From NCBI RefSeq assembly GCF_900113865.1, contig NZ_FOQY01000016.1, positions 1 through 64,000 of the forward strand: a stretch of 64,000 nucleotides of DNA. Direction: 5' to 3'. Positions within the stretch are counted from its first letter, which is position 1, and every line of letters begins with the position of its first letter. The DNA comes from Streptosporangium canum (GTDB taxonomy: Bacteria > Actinomycetota > Actinomycetes > Streptosporangiales > Streptosporangiaceae). The notes under the pieces are model-generated. The model worked only from the letters and a program-made list of their open reading frames with translations. It was not told the origin of the DNA and did not search any database. Position numbers and translations under genes: made by a program. This document shows, in pieces, positions 1-9,063 of this stretch.

Positions 1-2430
1 CGCCAGGCCGAGGCCGACCCCGGTGTGGTTGTCGCGGTCGCCGAGCCGCTGGAAGGGCAGGAAGACGCGGTCGTGCGCCTCGGCGGGGATGCCGGGGCCG
101 CGGTCGACGACGCGGATCTCGACGTGGTCGCCGTGCCGGCTCGCGGTGATGAGGACCTTCTTGCCGGCCGGGCTGTAGCGCACGGCGTTGGACATGACGT
201 TGACCAGGATCCGTTCCAGCAGCGCGGAGTCGGCCACGACCTCGGGGAGGTCCACCGACACCTCGCCCTCGACGCGGTCGCGGAGCGGGCCGAGGTCGTC
301 GATCGAGCGCGGGATGACCTCTTCGAGCGCGACCGGTTGCAGGGTCAGGCCGAGCACGCCGGCCTGCAGGCGGCTCATGTCGAGCAGGTTGGCGACCAGC
401 CGGTCGAGTTTGAGCAGGGATTCGTCGGCGGTGGCCAGCAGTTCCTCGCGGTCCTCGGCGCTCCATTCGATCTCGGTGCCGCGCAGGCTCTCCACGGCGA
501 GTCTGGCCGAGGCCAGCGGGGTGCGCAGGTCGTGGCTGACGGCGGCGAGCAGGGCGGTGCGCATCCTGTCGGTCTCGGCCAGCGGCCCGGCGAGGTCGGC
601 CTCCCGGCGCAGGCGCTCCTGGCGCAGCGCCACGGCCGCCTCGGCGGCGAACGCCTCCAGCACGCGCCGGTCGGAGGCCTCCAGCAGCCTGCCCCGTACC
701 GCGAGCACCAGTCGCTCGTCGATCACCACGTCGGCGTCGGCGGCTGCCGGGCAGGTGCAGGGCGGCCCTCCGGAGGTCGCCGCGATCCGCCACGCCTCGG
801 GGTCCGACTGGTCGTCCGGAGCCGGCTCGCCGATCCGTTCCAGCAGCGTGACCGAGGTCAGGGTGAAGGTCTCGCGCAGCCGCGCCAGCAGGGACGGCAG
901 CGCCGACTCGCCGCGCAGCACGTGGCCGGCCAGGGTGGACAGCACCTCGGCGTCCGCGCCCGCCCGCGCGGCCTCCCTGGTACGGCGGGCCGCCACGTCG
1001 ACGATGCCGCTCACCGCGGCGGCCACCAGGACGAAGACGACGAGGGCGAAGAGGTTCTCGGGATCGGAGATCGTCAGGGTGTGGACGGGGGTCGTGAAGA
1101 AGTAGTTCAGCAGCAGGGAGCCGCCGACCGCCGCGGTGACGGCCGGCCACATGCCCCCGATGAGGGCCACGCCGATGACCATGAGCAGGAAGAACAGGAT
1201 CTCGCTGGGCAGCGTCAGGGTCTCCCTGAACGGGATGAGCACGCCGGCGAGCGCCGGCAGCCCGGTGACGGCGACGGCCCATCCGGCCAGCCTGCGCGTA
1301 CGGGTCAGCGCGGCCCGGGACGGTGGAGGACGGCGTCCCTTCTGCGCCTCGCCGTGCGTGATCATGTGGACGTCGATGGAGCCGGACAGCGCGGTCGTCG
1401 TGACCCCCACGCCCCGGGAGAGGATCTGGGCGAACCGGCCGCGCCTGGAGGCGCCCAGCACGAGCTGGGTGGCGTTGACCCCCCGGGCGAAGTCGAGCAG
1501 CGCCCTCGGGACGTCGTCGCCGACGACCTGGTGGTAGGTGCCGCCCAGGTTCTCCACCAGCGCGCGCTGGCGGGCCAGGCGCGCGGGGTCTCCGCCGGCC
1601 AGACCGTCGGCCCTGGTGACGTGGACGGCCAGCAGGTCGGCGCCCTTGGACCTGGCCGCGATGCGGGCGGCCCGCCGGATCAGCGTGTCCCCCTCCGGGC
1701 CGCCGGTCAGCGCGACCACGACGCGCTCACGGGCCTCCCAGGTCCCCTCGATGCCGTGCTCGGCGCGGTAGCGGTCGAGCTGCTCGTCGACCTTCCCGGC
1801 GACCCAGAGCAGAGCCAGCTCGCGCAGCGCGGTCAGGTTGCCCACCCGGAAGTAGTTGGACAGCGCCGCGTCGACCTTCTCCGGCGCGTACACGTTGCCG
1901 TGCGCCAGCCTCCGGCGCAGCGCCTCGGGCGACATGTCGACCAGCTCGACCTGGTCGGCCCGCCGTACCACCTCGTCGGGCACGGTCTCGCGCTGCGGCA
2001 CCCCGGTGATCTGCCGGACGACGTCGTTGAGCGACTCCAGGTGCTGGATGTTGACGGTGGAGACGACGTCGATGCCGGCGTCGAGGATCTCCTCGACGTC
2101 CTGCCAGCGCTTGGCGTTCCTGGAGCCGGGCACGTTGGTGTGCGCCAGCTCGTCGATCAGGGCGATCCGGGGGGCGCGGGCGATGACCGCGTCCACGTCG
2201 AGCTCGGTGAAGGCGGTCTCCCGGTGGAGCATGCTCCGGCGGGGGACCACCTCCATGCCGTCGATCAGCTCGGCGGTGCGGGGGCGGTCGTGGGTCTCGA
2301 CGAGACCCACGACCACGTCCCTGCCGCGTGCCAGCCGCCGGTGCCCCTCGCCGAGCATCGCGAAGGTCTTGCCGACTCCCGGGGCCGCGCCCAGATAGAC
2401 GCGCAGCCGCCCGCGTGGCACGCCGATCAC
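1..2430 (-). CDS. kdpD: KdpD osmosensitive potassium sensor histidine kinase (3' end beyond window)
   Basis: Sensor kinase that controls the Kdp potassium pump, normally through KdpE. The frame stays open from the GTG at 2430 to base 1, giving 810 codons, so the gene is cut by the window edge and not broken. Seen in order: the KdpD N-terminal domain with a P-loop GAAPGVGKT, a universal-stress-protein-like domain near residue 240-370, a cluster of four hydrophobic helices near residue 390-500, a GAF-like region, a HisKA box AVSHDLRTPLASARL and a HATPase with NVMSNAVRYSP, DRGPGIP and GVGLGLA. The GTG start overlaps the kdpC stop as GTGA, so translation is probably coupled. kdpE would be expected just left of the window. 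Confidence 0.95.
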   Translation of the reverse strand, partial: MIGVPRGRLRVYLGAAPGVGKTFAMLGEGHRRLARGRDVVVGLVETHDRPRTAELIDGMEVVPRRSMLHRETAFTELDVDAVIARAPRIALIDELAHTNVPGSRNAKRWQDVEEILDAGIDVVSTVNIQHLESLNDVVRQITGVPQRETVPDEVVRRADQVELVDMSPEALRRRLAHGNVYAPEKVDAALSNYFRVGNLTALRELALLWVAGKVDEQLDRYRAEHGIEGTWEARERVVVALTGGPEGDTLIRRAARIAARSKGADLLAVHVTRADGLAGGDPARLARQRALVENLGGTYHQVVGDDVPRALLDFARGVNATQLVLGASRRGRFAQILSRGVGVTTTALSGSIDVHMITHGEAQKGRRPPPSRAALTRTRRLAGWAVAVTGLPALAGVLIPFRETLTLPSEILFFLLMVIGVALIGGMWPAVTAAVGGSLLLNYFFTTPVHTLTISDPENLFALVVFVLVAAAVSGIVDVAARRTREAARAGADAEVLSTLAGHVLRGESALPSLLARLRETFTLTSVTLLERIGEPAPDDQSDPEAWRIAATSGGPPCTCPAAADADVVIDERLVLAVRGRLLEASDRRVLEAFAAEAAVALRQERLRREADLAGPLAETDRMRTALLAAVSHDLRTPLASARLAVESLRGTEIEWSAEDREELLATADESLLKLDRLVANLLDMSRLQAGVLGLTLQPVALEEVIPRSIDDLGPLRDRVEGEVSVDLPEVVADSALLERILVNVMSNAVRYSPAGKKVLITASRHGDHVEIRVVDRGPGIPAEAHDRVFLPFQRLGDRDNHTGVGLGLA

Positions 2431-3299
2431 CCCTTGTCGAGGGCCAGGTTGAGCTGCAGGACGTTCACGCCCGGCTCGCCCATGAAGCCGAGGGAACGGC
2501 CGGCGGTGTTCTCCTCGATGAGCCGCCTGACCGTCTCCAGGGGCAGGCCGCGCTCCCTCGCCACCCGAGGCGCCTGCAGTTCGGCGTAGGCGGGTGAGAT
2601 GTGCGGGTCCAGGCCGGAGCCGCTGGCGGTGACCGCGTCGGCGGGCACCACCGCCCTGGCGTCGCCCCGGACCGGCACGGTACGGCCGGCCGCGTAGTCC
2701 TCACCGGGCCTGCCGCACTCCACCTTCACACCCCGGTACTCGGCGACGAACGGGACGGCCGGGCAGGCCTGGTTGACGCTGACCGCCCTGACCGGCGCGC
2801 CGACCGCCGGGAAGACCTTCAGCACGGCGCCCACCCCGTCGGGGGTGCAGTACGGCCGGGCGCCGCTGACGCCCTCCAGCTCGCCGACGGCCTTGCTGCG
2901 GGCGCAGACCTGGGTGAGCAGGCTCTGCCTGCCACCGTCGGGATCGCCCTCGGCATCCTTGGCGCCCGGGACCGGCAGGACGTCCACGACGTCCTCCGGG
3001 CCCAGGTTGCTCGCGGAGGTGGAGAGCATGTCGTAGCCGTCGCCGGCCGCCGACGGGCGGCTCTGGAAGTACTTCCCGACCGGGTTGCCCTCGGCGTCGG
3101 TGAACTTCTGGCCGACGAGCGCGCTGCCGACGTCCTTGCCGTCCTTGCGGACGATCGAGCCGTTGGCGTTGCCGTTGAAGACGGCCTGGGCGATCCCGGT
3201 GACCAGCAGCGGGTAGGCCGCGCCGAGGATCAGGGTGAGGACGAGCAGCGCGCGGAGCGCGGCGAGGTGCTGGCGGATCCAGCTGGGCAGGCGTTCCAT
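2427..3299 (-). CDS. kdpC: KdpC subunit with an unusual cysteine-bearing insertion
   Basis: Small single-pass subunit of the KdpFABC potassium pump, thought to help potassium binding. One N-terminal membrane helix (about residues 13-38), then the KdpC marks NGSIVRKDGKDVGSALVGQ, YFQSRPSA, TASGSGLDPHISP and a C-terminal NVLQLNLALDKG. At 290 residues it is about 100 longer than E. coli KdpC (190). The excess lies between residues 101 and 212, replacing a short linker, and carries four cysteines (C132, C151, C179, C195). The ATG directly follows the kdpB stop codon (TAAATG). The family call is certain. The role of the insertion is unknown. Confidence 0.95.
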   Translation of the reverse strand: MERLPSWIRQHLAALRALLVLTLILGAAYPLLVTGIAQAVFNGNANGSIVRKDGKDVGSALVGQKFTDAEGNPVGKYFQSRPSAAGDGYDMLSTSASNLGPEDVVDVLPVPGAKDAEGDPDGGRQSLLTQVCARSKAVGELEGVSGARPYCTPDGVGAVLKVFPAVGAPVRAVSVNQACPAVPFVAEYRGVKVECGRPGEDYAAGRTVPVRGDARAVVPADAVTASGSGLDPHISPAYAELQAPRVARERGLPLETVRRLIEENTAGRSLGFMGEPGVNVLQLNLALDKG

Positions 3300-5432
3300 T
3301 TATGACATCCCCGGAAGGAACTGGATGAGGAGATCGATGATCTTGATCCCGACGAACGGGACGACGATGCCGCCCAGGCCGTAGAGGTAGAGGTTGCGGC
3401 TGAGCAGTTTCGAGGCGCTGGAGGGGCGGTAGCGGACGCCGCGCAGGGCCAGCGGGATCAGCGCCACGATGACGATCGCATTGAAGATCACCGCGGCCAG
3501 GATCGCCGACTGCGGGCTGGTCAGGCGCATGATGTTCAGCGCGTCCAGCCCCGGGTACACCGCGGCGAACATCGCGGGGATGATCGCGAAGTACTTGGCG
3601 ATGTCGTTGGCGATGGAGAAGGTCGTCAGCGCGCCGCGCGTGATGAGCAGCTGCTTGCCGATCTCGACGATCTCGATGAGCTTGGTCGGGTTGGAGTCGA
3701 GGTCGACCATGTTGCCGGCCTCCTTCGCCGCCGACGTGCCGGTGTTCATCGCCACGCCGACGTCGGCCTGCGCGAGCGCCGGCGCGTCGTTGGTGCCGTC
3801 GCCGGTCATCGCGACCAGTCGGCCGCCCTCCTGCTCCCTCTTGATCAGGGCGAGCTTGTCCTCGGGGGTGGCCTCGGCGAGGAAGTCGTCGACCCCGGCC
3901 TCGTCGGCGATGGCCCTGGCGGTCAGCGGGTTGTCACCGGTGATCATGACGGTGCGGATGCCCATCCGGCGCATCTCGTCGAACCGCTCGCGCATGCCCT
4001 GCTTGACGACGTCCTTGAGGTGGATGACGCCCAGCACGCGCGCCTTGCCGTCGACGACCTGGCCGACCACCAACGGGGTGCCGCCGGAGCCGGAGATGGC
4101 GTCCACGATGGCGCCGACCTCGTCGGTGGGGTGCCCGCCGTTCTCACGGACCCACTTCATGACCGCGGTCGCCGCGCCCTTGCGGACCTGGCGGCTGTCC
4201 ACGTTCACCCCCGACATCCGGGTCTGCGCGGTGAACTGCACCCACTCGGCGTGGGCCAGTTCGCCCGCCTCCCGCTCGCGCAGGCCGTACGCCTGCTTGG
4301 CGTAGACCACGATCGAGCGGCCCTCGGGGGTCTCGTCGGCGAGGCTGGCGAGCTGGGCGGCGGTGGCGAGCTCGTCGGCGGAGACGCCCGGCGCCGGGAC
4401 GAACTCCGAGGCCTGCCGGTTGCCCAGGGTGATGGTGCCGGTCTTGTCCAGCAGCAGGGTGCTGACGTCGCCGGCGGCCTCGACCGCCCGGCCGCTCATC
4501 GCCAGCACGTTGCGCTGGACCAGGCGGTCCATGCCCGCGATGCCGATCGCGCTCAGCAGCGCGCCGATCGTGGTCGGGATGAGGCAGACCAGCAGCGAGA
4601 CCAGCACGATGCCCGTGACGCCGTCGCCGGTCAGGGCGAGCGAGTCGGGGATGCCGGGGTTGTCGGCCTTGGAGTAGATGGCCAGCGGCTGCATGGTGAC
4701 GGTGGCGACCAGGAAGATGATCGTCAGGGCGGCCAGGAGGATGTTGAGCGCGATCTCATTGGGCGTCTTCTGCCGGTTCGCACCTTCGACGAGGGCGATC
4801 ATCCGGTCGATGAAGCTCTCGCCCGGCTTCTGGGTGATCTGGACGATGATCCGGTCGGAGAGCACCTTGGTGCCGCCGGTCACCGCCGAACGGTCGCCGC
4901 CGGACTCGCGGATCACCGGCGCGGACTCGCCGGTGATGGCCGACTCGTCGACGCTGGCGATGCCCTCGACCACGTCGCCGTCACCGGGGATGATCTCCCC
5001 GGCCTCGACGACCACGAAGTCGCCCTGCCTCAGCTCGGACGCGCCGACGTCGTCCCACCGGTCCGGGTCTCTCCGGTCGGTGAGCCTGCGGGCGGTGGTG
5101 TCGCGCTTGGCGGCGCGCAGGGTGGCGGCCTGTGCCTTGCCCCGGCCCTCGGCCACCGCCTCGGCCAGGTTGGCGAAGATCACCGTGAGCCAGAGCCACA
5201 CGACGATCGCCCAGGCGAAGAACGACGGGTCGGCGACCGCGAGCGCGGTGGAGAACACCGCGCCGATCTCGACGATCAGCATGACCGGGTTGCGCCACAT
5301 GTGCACGGGGTTCAGCTTGACGAGGGCGGCGGGCAGTGACCTGACGAGCTGGGCCGGGTCGAGCAGCCCGCCGCCGACCTTCTTCCGCGGAGCGGGGGTA
5401 CGGCCCGGCGCTTCGATCACGGGGGTGGACAT
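3300..5432 (-). CDS. kdpB: KdpB catalytic P-type ATPase subunit
   Basis: ATP-hydrolysing subunit of the high-affinity potassium pump, 710 residues in the inner membrane. Visible marks are the TGES-type loop (AITGESAP), the phosphorylation site [11 protein letters not shown], a nucleotide-binding domain, the hinge [18 protein letters not shown] and C-terminal membrane helices. A longer reading upstream exists, but the ATG at 5432 was chosen because it overlaps the kdpA stop as ATGA and gives the family's usual N-terminus. It sits between kdpA and kdpC in the standard order. Confidence 0.97.
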   Translation of the reverse strand: MSTPVIEAPGRTPAPRKKVGGGLLDPAQLVRSLPAALVKLNPVHMWRNPVMLIVEIGAVFSTALAVADPSFFAWAIVVWLWLTVIFANLAEAVAEGRGKAQAATLRAAKRDTTARRLTDRRDPDRWDDVGASELRQGDFVVVEAGEIIPGDGDVVEGIASVDESAITGESAPVIRESGGDRSAVTGGTKVLSDRIIVQITQKPGESFIDRMIALVEGANRQKTPNEIALNILLAALTIIFLVATVTMQPLAIYSKADNPGIPDSLALTGDGVTGIVLVSLLVCLIPTTIGALLSAIGIAGMDRLVQRNVLAMSGRAVEAAGDVSTLLLDKTGTITLGNRQASEFVPAPGVSADELATAAQLASLADETPEGRSIVVYAKQAYGLREREAGELAHAEWVQFTAQTRMSGVNVDSRQVRKGAATAVMKWVRENGGHPTDEVGAIVDAISGSGGTPLVVGQVVDGKARVLGVIHLKDVVKQGMRERFDEMRRMGIRTVMITGDNPLTARAIADEAGVDDFLAEATPEDKLALIKREQEGGRLVAMTGDGTNDAPALAQADVGVAMNTGTSAAKEAGNMVDLDSNPTKLIEIVEIGKQLLITRGALTTFSIANDIAKYFAIIPAMFAAVYPGLDALNIMRLTSPQSAILAAVIFNAIVIVALIPLALRGVRYRPSSASKLLSRNLYLYGLGGIVVPFVGIKIIDLLIQFLPGMS

Positions 5433-7093
5433 CAGTGGATTCCTTCTGCGAGGGGTCCGAGCGCCAGAGCCGGGAGGAAGGTCAGGGCGACGAGGACGAT
5501 CGTCACGCCGACGACCATGCCGACGAACTGCGGCCGGTGCGTGGGCAGCGTGCCCGCCGACTCCGGGACCGGCGCCTGCCTGGCCAGCGATCCGGCCAGG
5601 GCCAGCACGAAGATGATCGGCAGGAAGCGGCCGGACGCCATGCACAGGCCGAGCGCGGTGTCGTACCACGGGGTGTTGACGGTGAGGCCGCCGAAGGCGG
5701 AGCCGTTGTTGTTGGAGGCGCTGGTGAAGGCGTACAGGACCTCCGACAGGCCGTGCGGCCCCCCGTTGAGCATGCTCGCCCGCTGCTCCGCCGAGCCCAT
5801 GGCCAGAGCCGTGCCGATCAATACCAGGACCGGTGTGACCAGGAAGTACATCGACGCGAGCTTGATCTCACGGGCGCCGATCTTCTTGCCGAGATACTCC
5901 GGGGTCCGGCCGACCATGAGCCCGGCCACGAAGACCGTGATCACCGCCAGCACGAGCATGCCGTACAGGCCCGCGCCCACCCCGCCCGGCGCGACCTCGC
6001 CCAGCATCATGTTGAACATCGTCATCATGCCGCCGAGCGGGGTGTAGGAGTCGTGGAAGGAGTTGACCGCGCCGGTCGAGGTGAGCGTGGTCGCCGCGGC
6101 GAAGGTGGCGGAGTTCGACACGCCGAACCGCACCTCCTTGCCCTCCATCGCCGCGCCGACGGCCTGCGGGACGGTGGCGCCGCCGGACAGCTCGAACACG
6201 TTGGTCAGCGCGACGCCGGCGAGGGCGAGGGTGGCCATCACGGCGACGATCGCGTAGCCCTGCCTGACCTGGCCGACCATCCTGCCGAAGGTGCGCGGCA
6301 TCGAGAACGGGATGAGCAGGATCAGGAAGATCTCGAACCAGTCCGTCCAGCGCGTCGCGTTCTCGAACGGGTGGGCCGCGTTGGCGTTGTAGAAGCCGCC
6401 GCCGTTGGTGCCGAGCTCCTTGATGACCTCCTGGCTGGCCACCGGGCCGCCGGTGATCGCCTGCTGACCGCCCGTCAGGGTCGTCACGGTGTGCGGCTCG
6501 GCGAAGTTCTGGACCAGCCCTCCGGCCACCAGCACGATCGCGCCGACGAACGCGATGGGCAGCAGGACGCGGAGCGTGCCGCGGACCAGGTCCACCCAGA
6601 AGTTGCCGAGGTTCTCGGTCCGGTTCCTGGCGAACCCGCGCACCAGCGCGACCGCCACGGCCATGCCGACCGAGGCCGAGACGAAGTTCTGCACGGCCAG
6701 ACCGGCCATCTGCGCCAGGTGGCCCATCGTGGACTCGCCCGAGTAGGCCTGCCAGTTGGTGTTGGTCACGAAGCTGATCGCGGTGTTCCAGGCGACGTGG
6801 TCGGTGACCGGGGCCATTCCCAGGGAGAGGAACAGCTTGTCCTGCAGGCGCTGCAGGCCGTACAGGAAGAGGACCGAGACCAGTGAGAACGCCAGCACGC
6901 CGCGGGCGTAGACGCTCCATTTCTGCTCGGCGTCCGGCCGGACGCCGATGGCCCGGTAGATCACCCGCTCGACGGCGTTGTGCTTGGTGCCGGTGTAGAC
7001 GCGGTACATGTAGTCGCCCAGCGGCCGGTGCGTCAGGGCCAGCGCGAGGACGAGGGATCCGATGAACAGGATCCCGGCGAGGGTGGGGCTCAT
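5432..7093 (-). CDS. kdpA: KdpA potassium-translocating channel-like subunit
   Basis: Potassium-binding and translocating subunit, 553 residues with about ten membrane helices. The four pore loops characteristic of the family can be seen, including [32 protein letters not shown] and [13 protein letters not shown]. The ATG overlaps the kdpF stop codon (ATGA) and its own stop overlaps the kdpB start, so the subunits are probably made in fixed ratio by coupled translation. Confidence 0.97.
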   Translation of the reverse strand: MSPTLAGILFIGSLVLALALTHRPLGDYMYRVYTGTKHNAVERVIYRAIGVRPDAEQKWSVYARGVLAFSLVSVLFLYGLQRLQDKLFLSLGMAPVTDHVAWNTAISFVTNTNWQAYSGESTMGHLAQMAGLAVQNFVSASVGMAVAVALVRGFARNRTENLGNFWVDLVRGTLRVLLPIAFVGAIVLVAGGLVQNFAEPHTVTTLTGGQQAITGGPVASQEVIKELGTNGGGFYNANAAHPFENATRWTDWFEIFLILLIPFSMPRTFGRMVGQVRQGYAIVAVMATLALAGVALTNVFELSGGATVPQAVGAAMEGKEVRFGVSNSATFAAATTLTSTGAVNSFHDSYTPLGGMMTMFNMMLGEVAPGGVGAGLYGMLVLAVITVFVAGLMVGRTPEYLGKKIGAREIKLASMYFLVTPVLVLIGTALAMGSAEQRASMLNGGPHGLSEVLYAFTSASNNNGSAFGGLTVNTPWYDTALGLCMASGRFLPIIFVLALAGSLARQAPVPESAGTLPTHRPQFVGMVVGVTIVLVALTFLPALALGPLAEGIH

Positions 7094-7182
7094 CAGAAGC
7101 GCTCCGGGAAGAGCAGGGCCGCGATCATGAAGATCACCAGGCCGACGGCCACCACCAGACCAGTGGCGTTGACAGCGCTCAC
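7093..7182 (-). CDS. kdpF: KdpF small stabilising subunit
   Basis: 29-residue hydrophobic peptide starting at a GTG and ending PERF. It is one membrane helix followed by a basic end, as in other KdpF proteins, which stabilise the KdpABC complex. Its stop overlaps the kdpA ATG. Its GTG overlaps the stop of the micropeptide upstream, so there is little room for an independent ribosome-binding site. Confidence 0.85.
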   Translation of the reverse strand: MSAVNATGLVVAVGLVIFMIAALLFPERF

Positions 7183-7262
7183 AGGCGCTCCACCGCCTTG
7201 ACGACGAGCCCGAAGATCGCGAAAACCGCGATCGTCAGGGCGACGAAGATGACGTCTGCCAT
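7179..7262 (-). CDS. 27-residue membrane micropeptide at the head of the kdp operon
   Basis: ATG at 7262 preceded by a good GAGGAG ribosome-binding site 8 bases upstream. The product is 27 residues: a short acidic N-terminus (MADVIF), one hydrophobic helix and a basic tail KAVERL. Its TGA overlaps the kdpF GTG (GTGA), making it the first link of an overlap-coupled chain. It is distinct from kdpF, which follows it. The strong ribosome-binding site and tight overlap support expression. A role as an extra small Kdp subunit or a translational loader is inference. Confidence 0.7.
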   Translation of the reverse strand: MADVIFVALTIAVFAIFGLVVKAVERL

Positions 7263-7552
7263 CCCCACTCCTCAAATCCGGAAATGTTCTTGCACCGCCA
7301 GACAGGCGGCACATAAGCAGCAAATCGCGGATTTATCGCTGTATAGAGCTTCTTGACGGGTTCCATACGCCGGCTCGGCAAGCTTTGACGCCATCACTAC
7401 GCGCGGGCCGGGACCGCCACGTCACGGCGGCCTCACAGCGGCCTCACAACAGCCTCACGACGGCCCGGGACCACATGCCGATCCGGCCGAGGACCCCGTC
7501 GCGACGGGGTGCTCGGCCGGATGCCGCATCGGACTCCGTGACACTCCTCTCA
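7263..7552. other. Intergenic region with the presumed kdp promoter
   Basis: 290 bases between the kdp operon and the stop of the alpha/beta hydrolase, both on the minus strand. It must hold the kdp promoter. The stretch near 7320-7360 is AT-rich for this genome, but I could not assign -35, -10 or a KdpE site with confidence. No riboswitch fold was recognised. Confidence 0.4.
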
Positions 7553-8371
7553 TCAAACTTTGAAGTACTCCACCAGGACGGGGGCGAGGGCTTTCATGGA
7601 CACGTTGTGGTTCTGTCCCTCCAGGGATCGGTGCCGTGCGGTGGGCACGGCGTTCGCGACTTCCTGTGCCGCCTGCCGCAGCACCGCGGAACTCCTCTCA
7701 CCGGCGATCACGAGCGTGGGCACCGTGACCAACGACATCTGTCCGGCGGGCAACGAGTAGTCCCCCATCACCGCTGCGTCGTACGGCAGCGTGTGGGCCA
7801 CCGCCTTGAACCTCGACCACATGGGGAGGAGCGGCAGGCCCACCGCGAGCACGGCGGGGACGCCTGCGACCTTCCTCATGTGGTACTTGGCCGCCGCGCT
7901 CCGCCGGCCCGCCGCCACGAGCCGGGTGAGCTGCGCCCGGTGGTCGGCCGGCGGCCGGCGGTCGCTGTCGCCCACCACGAACGGCGGCTCGTACAGCGCC
8001 AGCCTGTTGATGGCCAGGCCGCGCGCGGCCGCCCTGAGAGCGAGGACCGCCCCGGAGGACAGTCCCCACACCGACGCCGACCCGCCGGCATGCCTGATCA
8101 GGGCGTCGAGGTCGTCGACCTCCCGTTCGACCGCGTAGGGCGTCGTGTCCCCGCTGTCACCCCGGCCTCGGCGGTCGTAGTTGATGACGGTGAAATGCGG
8201 GGAGAGCAGCTCGGCCAGCTCCACCAGCCCCGGGAACGCGCGGTAGCTGAACGCTCCGCCCACCAGGATGAGCGGTGGCCCCTGCCCCACCCGGTCGTAG
8301 GCGATGGCGACGCCGTCGCTCGAAAGTATCTTGCTGACGGCCATGCCCTTGCTGGATGTCACTTCGGTCAT
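7553..8371 (-). CDS. Alpha/beta hydrolase of unknown substrate
   Basis: 272-residue cytosolic alpha/beta-hydrolase-fold protein. The oxyanion region GQGPPLILVGGAF, the NYDRRGRGDSG strand-helix element, the nucleophile elbow WGLSSG and a C-terminal GQNHN histidine are visible. The acid position after the sixth strand reads GERSS, where many relatives have Asp, so the third catalytic residue is uncertain. The ATG at 8371 was chosen over a longer frame because AAGGAG precedes it by seven bases. It stands alone. The substrate cannot be predicted. Confidence 0.8.
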   Translation of the reverse strand: MTEVTSSKGMAVSKILSSDGVAIAYDRVGQGPPLILVGGAFSYRAFPGLVELAELLSPHFTVINYDRRGRGDSGDTTPYAVEREVDDLDALIRHAGGSASVWGLSSGAVLALRAAARGLAINRLALYEPPFVVGDSDRRPPADHRAQLTRLVAAGRRSAAAKYHMRKVAGVPAVLAVGLPLLPMWSRFKAVAHTLPYDAAVMGDYSLPAGQMSLVTVPTLVIAGERSSAVLRQAAQEVANAVPTARHRSLEGQNHNVSMKALAPVLVEYFKV

Positions 8372-8767
8372 AGATTCTCCTTTTCCGCGATTCCCCCGAC
8401 GCCTTGCCGGGTTCTCCCGGGCCGTTCTCCGGGAAGAGCGCTCTCCCCGCCCCCCTTCCGCCCGTATATTCACCGGCGAATTCGATGCGGTCCAGCGGAT
8501 ATTCACGCCGCCCGCCCCTCCGGGATGTGATCGCCCGTTCCCAGGCTGCTCTGTCGGCCTTGACGGTGGATTCCATCATTTCTCAACCCCTTTTTCTCGG
8601 ACCGTGCATTTTTCCTCGCACAGACAACTCTGCGCGCTCCACGGCCCTGGGACCAGGGATGTCAAAGGCAGCATGCTGCCCACCGGTGACCGCTTCCTGC
8701 CATGTCCGGTCCGGTGGAGGAGAATCGACCTCAATTCGTGCGGAGGTATCAGCCGCACCGCCCGGCC
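8372..8767. other. Intergenic region upstream of the alpha/beta hydrolase
   Basis: About 400 bases with no convincing reading frame. It should contain the hydrolase promoter (minus strand). Short AT-rich patches occur near 8380 and 8580-8630, but no clear promoter pair was found. Confidence 0.4.
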
Positions 8768-8900
8768 CCACCGCGCAAAGGCCACCGCGCAAAGGCCCAC
8801 CGCGCAAAGGCCACCGCGCAAAGGCCACCGCGTAAGGACCCGCCGCGTAAAAGGCCAACCGCGCGAAGACCCTCCAGGCAAAGGCCCGCCACGTAAAAGG
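8768..8900. repeat. Degenerate 14-bp tandem repeat array
   Basis: Direct repeats of CCACCGCGCAAAGG. There are four near-perfect copies between 8768 and 8824, one base longer at one junction, followed by about five increasingly degenerate copies up to 8900 (AAGG and AAAAGG variants). It is non-coding and lies downstream of the isomerase gene. The array runs straight into a strong hairpin. Confidence 0.8.
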
Positions 8901-8931
8901 CCCACCGGCGCGGGCGGCGCGCCGGTGGGCC
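8899..8931. terminator. Strong hairpin, probable terminator of the rhamnose operon
   Basis: Perfect 14-bp GC-rich stem (8899-8912 pairs with 8918-8931) with a five-base loop, about 115 bases after the last operon stop codon. There is no U-tract, as is common for actinomycete terminators. Confidence 0.6.
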
Positions 8932-8963
8932 CTGTGGTCCGGGGACTCCTCCTGGGAGCCCCG

Positions 8964-9063
8964 CCTTACTGCTTCACCTCGATGCTTACTGCTTCACCCA
9001 GGTGCTTACGACTTCACCTCGATGCTTACTGCTTCATCCCGATGCTCACGGCTGCACCTCGAT
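8964..9063. repeat. Five 20-bp tandem copies spanning the 3' end and stop of the isomerase gene
   Basis: Units at 8964, 8984, 9004, 9024 and 9044, each exactly 20 bases. The unit at 9044-9063 encodes the last codons and TGA of the isomerase. The other four lie downstream and each keeps a TAA at the same place. The unit read on the plus strand is GCTTACTGCTTCACCTCGAT. Confidence 0.9.

Noticed and set aside
1..2430. kdpD considered truncated or broken
   Set aside because: The frame is still open at base 1 and the kinase domain is reading normally, so the window edge explains the missing end.
25..2589. Open frame of 854 codons on the plus strand across kdpD
   Set aside because: Low-complexity Arg/Gly/Asp-rich antisense reading. 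The minus strand gives a complete KdpD domain order.
5433..5669. Longer kdpB start at 5669
   Set aside because: The extra 79 residues are Arg/Pro-rich antisense to the kdpA C-terminus. The ATG at 5432 overlaps the kdpA stop and gives the usual KdpB N-terminus.
8964..9063. Five regularly spaced 20-bp units considered as a CRISPR array
   Set aside because: The units are directly adjacent with no spacers and include a gene's stop codon. No cas genes are present.
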